Shown here one piece after another: positions 46,040 to 57,380 of a stretch of DNA of 64,000 nucleotides. How positions within the stretch are numbered: the first letter of the stretch is position 1; each line of letters opens with the position of its first letter. Position numbers and translations under genes: made by a program. The notes below the pieces were generated by a model. The model did not search any database, had not been told where the DNA came from, and worked only from the letters and a program-made list of their open reading frames with translations. The stretch covers positions 16,636,650-16,700,649 of the forward strand of contig NC_134026.1 of assembly GCF_964204645.1 (NCBI RefSeq), written 5' to 3'. This stretch comes from Tubulanus polymorphus (taxonomy: Eukaryota > Nemertea > Palaeonemertea > Tubulaniformes > Tubulanidae).

Positions 46040-46290
46040 ATTGACTGCGGGAGGAATATTCCTCCCAAAGTCAATCGATGGAAACCTGACCAAGGGATCC
46101 GATATTCTAACAATTGACTTTTGGAGGAATATTCCTCCCAAGGTCAAACGAAGAGAATTTGACCTTCAGGTCTGATATTCAAAGTATCGACTTCGGGAGG
46201 AATGTTCCTCCGAATGTCAAACGAAGGAAACTGGACCTTGTCTGTTATTCGAAATATAGACTTTGGGATGAATGTTCTTCAAAACCACTA
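46040..46290. repeat. Tandem palindromes, second direct array
   Basis: Four units of about 72 bp around GGAGGAATATTCCTCC, as at 35885-36130. The third reads GGAGGAATGTTCCTCC and the last is degenerate. Confidence 0.9.
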
Positions 46291-47097
46291 AACGCTAAAA
46301 ACCTGAGCTTACATTAATTATATTGGTGTAATCATTGTTTTTAATAAGTAGTACTATAGTGACGACTCCAGACATATTTAGGCAACTTGAGTGATAATGT
46401 ACACGGTATTTGAGGGTCTGTGAAGAATTATTTTTAGAAAGTTAAATAGCTGTAGTGCAGGTTCTAATATAGGGTTCACATCGCAATCAGTTGTTAAAAT
46501 GCATCTTCCTTTTTCTTTACTTGATCTTGAGTCTTTGACTAGTTAAATTTGTTCTTGATTGATTGATTCTGGTAGGTCTAGATCAAATTATATTGTCAAT
46601 CAAATCAATTATTTTTCAACTGCAAATTCACACTTGATATTGATATTAATAATCAATGATTCACTTATTTCGTTATATAGCGCACTGCTGCAAATTGTAA
46701 TCAGTGTGCTTTGCATAAGCATAAAATTAACACAAGCTGAAAAAATCGAAATGTAAATACGTGGATGATAAAAATCAAGTTAAAAGGTGTAGGGGCGGAG
46801 AGAGCTGGCGAAAAAAAAAACAGTAGTGGGTGCAAAATGGACCCGTGCCTAATTGCCCGACCAAAAACGACGGACCAGACCTTAGTCAAATTAAGCGTGT
46901 TAATTTAAAATGATTCTGGAAGTCAGTCACTTCGCTTTGTTTAAGTATGTACTCGTTTTAGATTCCATGGTTTTAAACATTGTTTAATATCGAATGAATG
47001 GGAATTTGAATGTGAAATGAATTTGAACATGAAAATCGGCGCGCTCTTTGATAGGCCATGCGTAAACTTTAAGTCGGACCTGATTCGAGCCAATTCA

Positions 47098-47500
47098 GCC
47101 CCGACAAATCGTCTCTATAGCCGCGATCATACGTGCATTTTTGGCCCATGTCAAATTTGGCCCGGAACAACTGTTCACACGGGTGCCAAATGGGCCGAGC
47201 CTGTTTGGCCCGGGCCAAATTTGGCCTGACCAAAAACGTCGGACCAGGCCCGAGCCTAATTTTGACACCAGACAAATGACTGCGTTTGAATTGCCACTAG
47301 CACCGGAAATGATCCACTTCGCTTTGTTAGAGCATTGTTTAGTATCGAGTGAATTGTTTGCGAGTGAACGCGCTCTCTAATTAGGCACGGGCAAAATTTG
47401 GCCCGAGCCTGATCGGTGCCAATTTGGCCCGGGCCAAATCGTCTCGGTGTGATCGCGGCTTATGTGGGTCATGAGTGATGAGAGAAATATTTCCCTTTAT
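47098..47500. mobile_element. MITE-like insertion with GCCGCGATCA inverted ends
   Basis: Absent from copy A (compare 36965-36985), so it is an insertion or its relic. GCCGCGATCA near 47119 and TGATCGCGGC near 47450 are inverted. The inside is full of TTTGGCCCGGGCCAAATTTG-type partial palindromes. Non-coding. Confidence 0.55.
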
Positions 47501-48990
47501 GTTTGCAAATAAGAGATTGCCCTAGTTTAACTGCTGATTTGTACCCTGCATAGGGGTTTGTACTCTTTCATAGAAATACGACAGATAACAAATGGGATCT
47601 TTGATTAAAGACACTGTAGACCGGTACACACCAATATGTCCATCCATCCGACCTACGAGCAATCATCTCATTAATGAGATAATTGCTCGTAGATCCGACA
47701 GCTACGTTTTACAACTAGAAGTATATTAGATCATATATATAACGATCGAAACATATTAGATCAGATTCCTAATAATAAAATCATTACTATTAAGAAAATG
47801 TTATCAATTATGAATAAATTCAGTAAGAATTGACAAAATATATTGGTTTGAATGGCCTTTAGATATTGGATAGGGCGATTTTGAATTATTTTGGGGAATT
47901 TTATCAAGAAGCTCAAACTCCCTAAGGCGATAAAATGTTTAAGGCAGATCTTTCCCGATCATGATCCCACCATATGAATTTTTAATGAAACTATTATGTA
48001 TAAACACCTCACAATTAACGTAATGACTGAGTGACGTCCTGTTGCACAAGCTATATTACACCATGCTAAAAAGCCTATTATAGTCGAGTTGGATTTCTCG
48101 ATGTATAAATGCAGAGAGGGTCGGGAGCTTTATGTTCAATAATATTAGGTTCCTATAAATTTTTGCTCTATGGAAATAAAAGAAAAATCTACGTTAAACG
48201 TGATATCTGTTTTATTACTCGTGATATATCGGGGAATCTCTGCAATAAAATTTGACGATTACAAAAATTATTGCAAAATGAGCAAATTGCGTTTCTTAGT
48301 GATATTTGCTAATAGTATGAATTCTAGAGTATATGCGGATTTGTGTGTTATGTAATAAGTATCGTAGCAAATAATCAATTAGAAAAGTATCTTCCGTAGC
48401 TAGATATGACAATTAAAAATCCCATATGCAGAATATCTCCCTCAAAATACCTTCATCCGTTCAAAAAAAGACCCCCCTGGTAAAAATTTCCTATGTAGAA
48501 ATCTAAAAAATCTAAACCCTAGGTAAACATGGTAAACATACCCTGGGTAAAAATCCCCAAATATTCAATAATCCCTACTTGGTGATTGTCAAGAACATAT
48601 CAAAGCACGATGTTTCTCCAATTTAATTCATTTGCGATGAGACTGAAATATGTTTGAACTTTTTAATGAAATCTTTCGTTGCGATAAATTCTTAAGGATA
48701 AAATAAATTGTAAGAATTAATAAGAGTAATAAACTTTTATTTGTAATATCTTAAGATTCGAACTGGAATATTTTTGAACTGCGGACTCTTGTTAACTTGT
48801 GGTTTATTTCAGCTGTGCGATGCCATGAATTATTAAAAATAATGTACTTTTGATATTAAATATTTTAGATTCAAGCTAGTGTAATATATTTGAAATGTGC
48901 GATGAACCCCTTTACTAAGCTGTGCACTAACTACATGTATATGTACTAATTTAGTATCAATGAAACGTTAATTTGTAGTATGTTTTAATT

Positions 48991-49244
48991 ATTATTATTA
49001 TTATTAGTTTATTATATCAAAAAAATATAAATTTTTTTATGATATGACACAATTACATGATAATGTATGGCGGGTAAATAATTCAAGTATATAAATGCAT
49101 TGAATAAATAATAACTCAAGTATATAAATACATTGAATACATAATATATACCAAAGGCGATTGAAAGCCTTTCCACATAGATTTATGACATACATGGCAC
49201 ATATCTATGTGGTGACACTGTACATAGTTAGATTACCCATTTAA
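48991..49244. repeat. ATT tract and a 35-bp duplication
   Basis: ATTATTATT at 48990, then two copies of CAAGTATATAAATRCATTGA (49083 and 49117). CCACATAGAT and its inverse ATCTATGTGG lie at 49172-49212. Confidence 0.6.
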
Positions 49245-49640
49245 CACGTTCCCAAATGTTTTGATACTTTCTCAGTTTGTATCAAAAATGTTACCAGTTT
49301 TTGGTCATTAAGTCCTGAAAAGTTGATAATTTACGGCAAGAAATCTTACAAACGTGTCGTCTCTACCACAAAACAGTTTATTTTACGGACCAGTTTATAA
49401 GGTAATTGTGGGCTATTGTAGCACCATATCCACCTGTGATCTCGACTTTCAATTAAGATTACGTAAGCTATTCCTGAATGATACGCGACAGGCGCACAAT
49501 AAAAACTACGCGGTATGTGTACTTTCATTATCGCCGACTGAGAGGACTGCTATTTCGCAAATTGGATTCGGGAGGTTTAAACCTCCGAAGGTCAAATGTC
49601 CAAAATCGTGACCTTCCTGGCCATTAGTTGATAGAAGGCG
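49245..49640 (+). repeat. Diverged fourth copy of the palindrome-bearing repeat
   Basis: Aligns with 35575-35920 (TTTTGATACTTTCTCAG, ATTACGTAAGC, GGCGCACAATAAAA, GAGAGGACTGCTATTTCG). It has a single palindrome CGGGAGGTTTAAACCTCCG, in which the centre AATATT is replaced by TTTAAA with symmetry kept. Confidence 0.75.
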
Positions 49641-51375
49641 ATAGTGATTAATTTAACTGAACTTATTATCTAAATGCTAAATGGGTTTGAAATTGTTTGA
49701 CCTATTTGATCAAAGTTGTAAAATATTCAAAACCGATAGAAAAGAGCGTTATTGAAATCAAATGTTTATTTGTTAATTCGAGGCCACTATTTACCGAGAC
49801 GATAGTAATTAATGTTTCTTTTTTTTATTCATTTCTTTTAAAAATATAATCGTAATCATAATCATGTAATAACATCGTAAATTTCCTAAATGCCGAATAT
49901 CCTCATAAGCAAAATATTCATATTGCGAGAGACTTTGTATGGCAAAGAAAACATGTGAATCAGATTGATCTATTTTGAATTTATCATTTCTCCATCGAAT
50001 AAAACAAATTACAACGCATGATCACTTCTAATTGATTGAATAATTATTAAGATATACGTATTCGTTCAGTCGTGGACCGTAGAATTCGATTCCTTTCATG
50101 TTGTTGCTTTATCACATCTATTTTTTCACCGGTCACCCAATCAATGAACCGCGTGATGAGATAATTCAGTTAGTTCATGGTCAAACAAACAAATGTAATT
50201 TCCTCTTAAGTTTACCGCTGTCACCAGTTTCTGTCGAACGCACGGATTCGAGCCCATCAGATTTGCGCATGAGCACTGATGTTTGTAGTAGTGCTAACTA
50301 GATATCATCTTCGAGCTCATGCGATTTACTAAGGTTTACGAGAAATTAACATACAAATTAACAAACCAATGATTTGATACTAAACAAAGCTGCTAAGTGA
50401 GTCACTTTCCTAACCTGTAGCAATCCACACGCAATAAATAGACCCGTGTTGAAATGTGACTCGGGCCTAGTCCAACACTTTTAAACGAGTCCCCGTGTAA
50501 ACAGTATTAAATGCTCACGTGATCGCAGCTTTAGACCGAGAAATACAATTATGGTTCAATATATGAAATCATGGATATTATGAAAATAACATGTTAATCT
50601 AGTTAGTTTGTTTATTATTCTATCCATCGATGTATTGAGTTTATTCAAGTGCAAACTATACACTGATTGAATTACTTATGACACTACAAGTTGTCCTCTT
50701 TGTTCGATGTCGCTAGGCTTGGGCAGGAAAACAATTGAGGGAGATCATATTCTTCACTTGCTTCGGGATACCACTTGGTATAGATTACTACAAGGTATAT
50801 TAGAATAGATCGGCTTCATTCGACTCAATATTCCGAATTCAAATTTGGTTTATGAATAATGGAAAATTGGAAGTGCATGGAAAACACCTTTCACAATCAT
50901 CCCATTCAACGATAATTTCATTGATAAATATGTGACCTTTCTTTGGTGAAACCTGTCATAATATATGATGGGTCGGTTTACAAAACCCACATGGATAAAG
51001 GTCTAAAAAGCAAACAGATAGACATAAATGTAGAATTAATCGACACTTTTATCAGAAATTTATTTTTGTTTCAAAAGCTTTTAATATAATTATCAAACAA
51101 ATCTGTGATATCAAATTCAATAACATAACACGTTAGGATTCATTCATGTTTCTTCAGTTAGAGGAATTAATTCTATTGACATCATTGAACCCATTACCAG
51201 TATTAACGAACACGTATAACTGGATTTTCGTCTTCTGCTTCGTTGCTCTCAGGAACCGCTGATGATACATTCATATTGATCATCATCGGCCTTAAATATG
51301 GCATATACCATTCGGCGGATCTTTTAGATTTTGATCGCAGAATAGTAGGATCAGATCTTATTTTCAGTATTTCGC
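49641..51375. other. Host non-coding DNA
   Basis: No gene supported. It borders the 3' end of the minus-strand spliced gene. Confidence 0.4.
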
Positions 51376-53371
51376 TTAGAAATATTTCCCACCAGATTCT
51401 TTTCGTTTCCGGTAAAAAAACCGGGACAGTCTATTAGTTATATTTCTCTTCAATTTGTCGACTTCGACATCCGTATAATCCTGTAACAAAAGAGTCGGTT
51501 TTCCAGTAGGCATGCGTCGCAAAATACCATTTTCCAAAACATTCCACGACTGTCCACTGGTTTTACGGTAGAAAAGGTCGACTGAATTTCCATCTTTGCT
51601 TGTTTTGAACAGAAAGATATTTGGACGGATGTGGTTGCTGAAGTCAATGATATTTGGTCCTAACCAATCTCTGAAGTTCCAAAAGCCCTCTGCTTCTTCT
51701 CCAAGCGGCAGTAACGCCAATAGTTCGGGTAAATCCAACGCCTCGTTCTTGTTGAGGGTTCTGGACACTACGCTGAATAGATGGTCAATGTCCTCATGAG
51801 TGCGCCCGACATATAGAAAGCTCAACTGTACCTGGAGAAAGGATAAAATAATCACAGCCATATGTTATGCTTTATATTCTATCATTGTATAAAAGAGTAA
51901 AAAGAGGCAAAGGGAAATGATGTTGTAGATTTACCTGTAGGAAAACCTTTCTTCTTACTAGTAGTTCTAGAAAGCAAGCACGTATTTGTTTTTGTTTTCA
52001 CGGCTACAGTTGTCAGCCTGTACATAAAGGGTTGACGGCAGGTGTCCGTTCTGTAAGGAGAAAATTATCAACAATGTATTAAACGAATACAACGGGTGAT
52101 GATTCACCGACAAAGAGATCACCGTATACACTTATTCCCGGTATTGACATCTCATTACACTTCGTTTTACTTTTTAATTCAAATTGTACAATAACTTGCA
52201 TAACTTGATATTCGTTAACGAATTCTTAATAAGGGAATATTTTTCTTCCAGGGAATTTTTACGTTAACCATGAAAAATGTTCATTTAAAAAGCTGCCATG
52301 GGTGTCTCATTATCCGTGGATCATTGATAAACGCGCTGACCTGTGATAATTTCCCAAGAAGCGTTTTCATCAGAATGTTAATTGTCATGTTTGAGTCATG
52401 CTTATATTGTTGCACGCCCACATAACACTTCCGATATCTGTGGCCATGACTAATTATACCAGTCACATGCGTTTTCAACACCTGACCGGCAGACATTTCC
52501 TATAGTAAAAGGAATATTCAAAAACGTTGACAATTAATTGCTTGCTCAAACAAAGTACATGCTAAATATTTTCGATGAAATTAATGGCACTCATACCTTC
52601 GCCTTGGCTCCAATAAAATGCGGAATGCAAGTTTTATTTTGGTCCCGACTGAAATATTCATGAGGACTTTCTATCGACATATTCTTCCGTACGGTATACG
52701 CATGACGTTCAAGCCTGAAAAAGAACAAGTGAGAGCTTTGCATGTTTCTGGCAATCTCGACGCACGTTGAGCATTTAGAAAATTGATTCCCCTAGAACAG
52801 AAACGAAAAACTTAAGATGACACCATTATTGTGTGATATCCTATATTCCGATTAAACTCATAACAATGATATTTAACCTTTCTTATCTTGACAAAGAAGA
52901 ATGCTTCCTGCCATAATCGATAGAATGTGGACAGTCCAATGGATTCGATGTTTCGTTCATTGCAGTCTTCCACGTAAAGCTTATATTCTTTTTGTTATTC
53001 TTTTTGTAGCCACGCCATAGCATTTTTCGAGTTACCACTTAATCCACGCCCCGTAGTTAGAATTGATGTATCGGCTACACGGTAGCAAGTCATTTTAACT
53101 AACACCATAGATATTACACCATGCAGGAAGATTTCGTGACCATTTACTAAAAACTTTCTTCGTTTATATTGACTAGTCTCTGCTGCATTAGATAGGGTAA
53201 AAGTTATCAGTTCGTGTCGTTTTTCAATAGGCTTACTCCAGAAGCTCATTCTAATGGCTTTGGTTTCCACAACGGTGAAATTAAGCGTACAGTATTTACG
53301 GCAACACGTCCTCAGTGCATTCGTTATTGTGGAATCGGTTGTTTTTCGATCCAGTTGGCTTTGGCTCGGTT
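51376..53371 (-). pseudogene. Spliced transposase-like gene (same family as 24000-27779)
   Basis: Minus strand. First recognisable exon after the acceptor TTTTCTAG at 53371: ALRTCCRKYCTLNFTVVETK, IRMSFWSKPIEKRHELI, a second Cys/hydrophobic part, MAWLQKEYKLYVEDCNERN. Further exons near 52680-52600 and 52496-52281 (VTGIISHGHRYRKCYVGVQQ, NMTINILMKTLLGKLS). An exon near 52050-51937 reads QADNCSRENKNKYVLA, then a one-base shift, then FLELLVRRKVFLQ. The last exon, after CTTTCTCCAG at about 51836, runs VQLSFLYVGRTHEDIDHLFS to the stop at 51376. D-N-C-x-x-E-N-K-N and V-G-x-T-H-E-D-I-D are hallmarks of this animal family (DUF7869 in my memory). The exon order is as expected. The single-base shift at about 51972 is the only clear break, so it may be a recent pseudogene or carry a sequence error. 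Confidence 0.6.
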
Positions 53372-53404
53372 CTAGAAAACACGAAATACACGAAAACACG
53401 AAAC

Positions 53405-53684
53405 TGTTATAACTCCAGTAGAAATCAATGTCATTATTCCTCCTAATTGGAATGAAGCGTATCCAACCAATTTTTGTAATTCTGTCATAACTTTTTAATA
53501 TAATTTTTCCGATAAATTCCTTTGATTTTCCACCAGCAATCAATAGTTCTAGATGGTGCTTACATGTTAAATAATATTCATAATCAATATTATCATTTTG
53601 AATACATTTAGAAACAACTGTATCATTATTGCCAGTAATGCCCAAATCCTCAATGGTCTTTTCAATATCAGATTTCTTTGACAT
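53405..53684 (-). pseudogene. Polinton-type ORF N-terminus joined to host exon sequence
   Basis: An AT-rich frame from the ATG at 53684: MSKKSDIEKTIEDLGITGNN, EYYLTCKHHLELLIAGGKSK, IILKSYDRITKIGWIRFIPI. The start lies in the Polinton signal TAAAATAAATG preceded by two T-runs. Its base composition is like the Polinton at 1-18000. At about 53405 the composition changes, and the open frame continues by chance into the transposase-like gene. The product is unrecognised. It is probably the 5' part of a Polinton gene, lost beyond this joint. Confidence 0.5.
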
Positions 53685-53711
53685 TTATTTTAGCAAAAAA
53701 GCGAAAAAAAA
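53682..53711 (-). promoter_or_regulatory. Polinton start signal, second element
   Basis: On the minus strand two T-runs (8 and 6 T, separated by CGC) are followed by GCTAAAATAAATG. It matches the signals of the first element, about 45 kb away. Confidence 0.6.
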
Positions 53712-54010
53712 TATTATAAAATGATACTAGCATAATACTTTGTGTGATACTAGTGTTAGATAAGTAATACTAGCTGTTTTTTTATTTGAATCTGTTCACA
53801 ATCTATTCAATCAAGTGTTAACTAGAATTGCACAAGATAATATTTGAAATATAATAGAATTCACTTTAAAGTTGAAGATATGTAATTTTTATTCAGTTCT
53901 TATCAAAATCTATTTAATCTAGTGTTAACTAGAATTGCAAAAGAAAATATTAAAAATATAATAGAATTCACTATATAGTTGAAGTTATTGTTTTTTTAAT
54001 ACTTTTTATT
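53712..54010. repeat. AT-rich subterminal tandem repeat, probable Polinton end
   Basis: Two units of about 102 bp share TGTTAACTAGAATTGCA and AATATAATAGAATTCACT (53816-53880 and 53918-53985). GATACTAG repeats lie at 53721-53772. Composition changes to host type at about 54020. Confidence 0.55.
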
Positions 54011-54886
54011 TAAATTAGGATTCAATATCTCACTACTATTGTCTATCTATAGGAGCGGTAACTATAACTGTCCAGATCAGTCATTTCGTATCCTCGATAT
54101 TAAATTCTCAAACTGAAAATCAATTCAACGAAACGCCTGGTAGAATTACTATTTCATAAACACATATATTTTAATCTACAGTCAGTATCGATTTCCAACT
54201 CCCAAAGGCCCGGTAAGGTATGCGTGGAATGTGTGGAATGCAGGAATCAATAAAGTATGATAGAACATCTGTCACTGTAACCATTAACAACGACTGAATG
54301 ACGCAATTGAAATTCCGGCAAACGTAATGCATTGAAAGTCTATACAGTATGGCTAAACTGCTACAGTCTCATGAGTTGAAATATCCGTAATTTAGATTTC
54401 ACATCCTTCCATATTCACTTTCATGACTCAAATAGCAATGGTCATCTTGTTACGCGTAGCATTTGGTTATCTAAAAGATAAATATCTAACGTAGAATAAA
54501 ACTAACTTGAGGTTGTAGTTGTCAAATATGAATTACAGCGCTGAACATGTTTAACGTTTCCCAACACCTTAATAACAACAAAAACGGTCATTACATCTAT
54601 AACTGTAAACTCCTAATTGTGTTTCTAGAGAGAAAACCTATGCGTTCTGTATATTCCGTCTCTTCAGTTCGGTGCTCCAATGTGATGTAATGCGTCTGCG
54701 CTATGGAACGCTAGTGACAGCTGTTCTTTTATGATGAAATTGATTAGGCCTAATTCTTTTCAACTGAAAGCGTTCGATCAATATTCAAATGAGGTACTCC
54801 CCATTCAACTAGCTGCGACACAGATGCTAGTATAATTGCATATAGACAGTTTGACATAGATCGAGAGTAACCGGTTTTCTAAGCGC
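54011..54886. other. Host-type non-coding DNA between Polinton pieces
   Basis: No gene or repeat supported. Confidence 0.4.
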
Positions 54887-55597
54887 TTAAGATTCAACGT
54901 ATTTTTCATTCTGTGTTGAGTTCCATAATTCAATAAATGTCTTAGCTTTATCCAGTTGATCTAAATATAATTTCATTTCTAGTTTGTTACCTTTCCTAAT
55001 ATTTTCAACTTCTTCTAAAGGTCTTAAGTTCTTCCAGCTCCATATTAACTTCTGATTGTGTTCATCATTCATGTTAAATTTAGATATTGGTAACACATGA
55101 TCAATATGAAAGTATTCACCATAGTTTTTTTCATTCATTTTATCGTCGAATTGATATAAAGTCCATGATTTGAGAAATTCATCTGAACACCCCAACAAAT
55201 TAGATAGTGTAACTGAATGCTTTTCTTTACTGAATAATTTTGTTAATCTAGAACTTAAACATTGTTTCAATTTTTTATTAAGATCCGTTTTATATCTTTC
55301 TTTTTGGTAATTATCTTGATACTCAATATAATGTTCTCTATTATCTTTTTTTCCAATCTCTTAAATATTCTGGATTATCATTTCGCCATCCTTTTTGATA
55401 ATCCGGATTATTTGCTCGGTATTGCTTATTCATTTCTTTAACACAAGTTCTACAATAACTTTGCTTACCATCTTTCTGAGTTTTATAATTATAATATTCT
55501 GAGAGTTGTTTATCAATTCACATTTTGAACATTTCTCATGATAAATATTAACAACACTATTTGTAATATTGATAGTTTGTGATTGTTCCGGCTCCAT
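54887..55597 (-). pseudogene. HNH endonuclease with N-terminal zinc finger, beside the polymerase
   Basis: From the ATG at 55597: MEPEQSQTINITNSVVNIYH, then KCSKCEL and, after a frameshift, YCRTCVKEMNKQYRANNP (a C-x2-C pair, then another C-x2-C pair, forming a zinc ribbon), YQKGWRNDNPEYLRDWKK, a stop, then the frame 55270-54887. That frame has LLGCSDEFLKSWTLYQFDD, the HNH core EYFHIDHVLPISKF (H-x-D-H), SWKNLRPLEEVENIRKGNK (the Asn and the last acidic/basic part), and a helical tail. These small nucleases cut DNA and occur in phages and large DNA viruses. It follows the intein-free polymerase on the same strand about 100 bp downstream, so it belongs to that element. Two breaks make this copy inactive. 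A homing or packaging role is inference. Confidence 0.8.
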
Positions 55598-55699
55598 TTT
55601 TTATACATATTTTTTACTGAAATTTGATTAACATGCTAGAATCCTTTTCATAATCTCTTTCTCGTTTGTTTCTTCTCTTTTAAATTTTAGATATTCTTC

Positions 55700-57180
55700 T
55701 AAATTGCAACCATAAGCACTTCAATAAACATCTCGTGGTACTCAGATCTTTAACATTTCATCTTATGTTTTCTAACTTCTTCATTAAATATACAATTAAT
55801 GTAATCTTTGAAATGAATATTCTTTTCAAGAACGCTTTTGGTAATTCCTTTTAACTTTTTAGCTTCATGAGTTTTAGTTTTATATGAATACATTTTAGAT
55901 CGAATTCCAATGAATTCAATCATTTCTTCACCTCCTAATTCATCTTTGAATTTACCGGGCACCTTTTTATTTTCATTGTTAAACAGTTCATGATCTTTAG
56001 GATAATTACTGAAATCAAAATGATGTTTTAATGTTTTTAAATCATCTGTTATATTATTAGTTTTAATCTTTAATATGTAACTGTCGGTATCAAAATATAA
56101 GATTTCTATATGCTTTTCACCAAAATGAGGTTGTAATACGTTATAATAGAATTCATACATTAATAATTTTGATATTTCTAAAACTGAAGCACCAACATAA
56201 ATTGGGATATGTTTGTAAAATGTCTATTTCTGATATTTTCACAAGTCTTACCATAGAATGCATTATTCATTAGTTTGAAGAAATCTTTCTCAAAATCAGT
56301 TTTAGCTTTAGTTCTCTGTTTGGTGTTAAAATCTATATATTTTTCCAACCATTTAGATTGACTAAATGAAACATATGTATGTACTTTTTTTAGAACCATT
56401 CCTTGATTCAAAGAAAACTTCAACATTCTATAATGCACTACATAATTATATTTATCTTCCTGAGTTACAATTAACTTTTCTGTATGAATATGATTTTCAG
56501 GTTTAATTTTTTTTTGGTAATTTGAAAATGCTTCATGCGTAACAATTTTATGTTCGGGACAGTAAGCTAGATTTCTAGATTTAAATTTTTTATCTTCAGG
56601 ATATTCTAAATCTTCAACAAAGAAGTACCCAGTGTCTGAATCATCTGCAATATCTAGAATTCTTTTCTTCCAATCAAATTTATCATTATTTTCACATTGT
56701 AAAACTTCACTTATTTCAAATACTCCATAAGGTTGTGGTTCCATCATTGCCCAACCATATAGATTATTTGCATCTATATATAATAACTTATATCCAGGAT
56801 TACCATTTACATTGAAATATCTATCACCTAATACGCCTGAAACTCCTCTTATAGATTTTTCAAATAATAATAATTGATCTATATTTGTTAACAAATCAAT
56901 TTTTATATCTGTAAATTTTAATCCACAATCCCAAGCTAAACCTGGACTAGAATAACAATGGCAAGGATCAATATTGAAATATTTTAGATTTACATCTCTA
57001 AACCTTTCAAATATATCAGTTAATAATAATACATCTGATTTAAATATAAATCTACTAATTGTCCATGATTTTTCATTCTAAAATGATTCCAAATATTCAA
57101 TATTCTATCATAGACTTCATCTTTAAAACATATTCATTTTTCAATTCATTGTTCTATTAATAATTCAATTATATTGAAAT
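55700..57180 (-). pseudogene. Polinton pPolB palm region without intein
   Basis: Minus strand. 57130-56900 (broken) holds DEVYDRILNIWNHFRMKNHG and CHCYSSPGLAWDCGLKF. The frame 56894-56178 reads FEKSIRGVSGVLGDRYF, motif A LLYIDANNLYGWAMMEPQPY, VHYRMLKFSLNQG, and motif B KLMNNAFYGKTCENIRNR. A deletion removes about 40 residues after motif B. The frame 56160-55750 then reads MYEFYYNVLQPHFGEKHIEI, motif C LYFDTDSY with no intein (junction between 56088 and 56089), KVPGKFKDELGGEEMIEFIG. It is close in sequence to the intein-bearing copy, so it gives the empty site. The exonuclease part is missing. Confidence 0.9.
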
Positions 57181-57239
57181 CATTATGTGATTTATAAAAT
57201 GAATATGGAATTGCGCCTTTATATCTCATTTATCTCTAT

Positions 57240-57380
57240 TATATCTCATTCATTATTTGCGCTTGCGCTTGCGCTGCGCTGCGCTGCGCTGCGCTGCGCT
57301 GCGCTGCGCTGCGCTGCGCTGCGATGCGATGCGATTGCTATTGCTATTGCTATTGCTATTATTATTATTATTATTATTAT
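57240..57380. repeat. Graded microsatellite, GCGCT to GCGAT to GCTATT to ATT
   Basis: (GCGCTT), (GCGCT)n about 10 times, (GCGAT)2-3, (TGCTAT)4, then (TAT)n. The open frames here are poly-Leu/Ala artefacts. Confidence 0.95.

Larger units (their letters stand above)
45720..48990. repeat. Segmental duplication, copy C
   Basis: Collinear with 35571-38480, about 10.1 kb away in direct orientation. It contains the palindrome array (46040-46290) and the TACGAGCAAT palindrome (47652-47692). It carries an extra 400 bp at 47098-47500. Homology ends at about 48990 in an ATT repeat. Confidence 0.85.

Noticed and set aside
47017-47380. Overlapping frames over GGCCCGGGCC-like DNA
   Set aside because: The stretch is an inserted palindromic repeat, absent from the duplicate copy.
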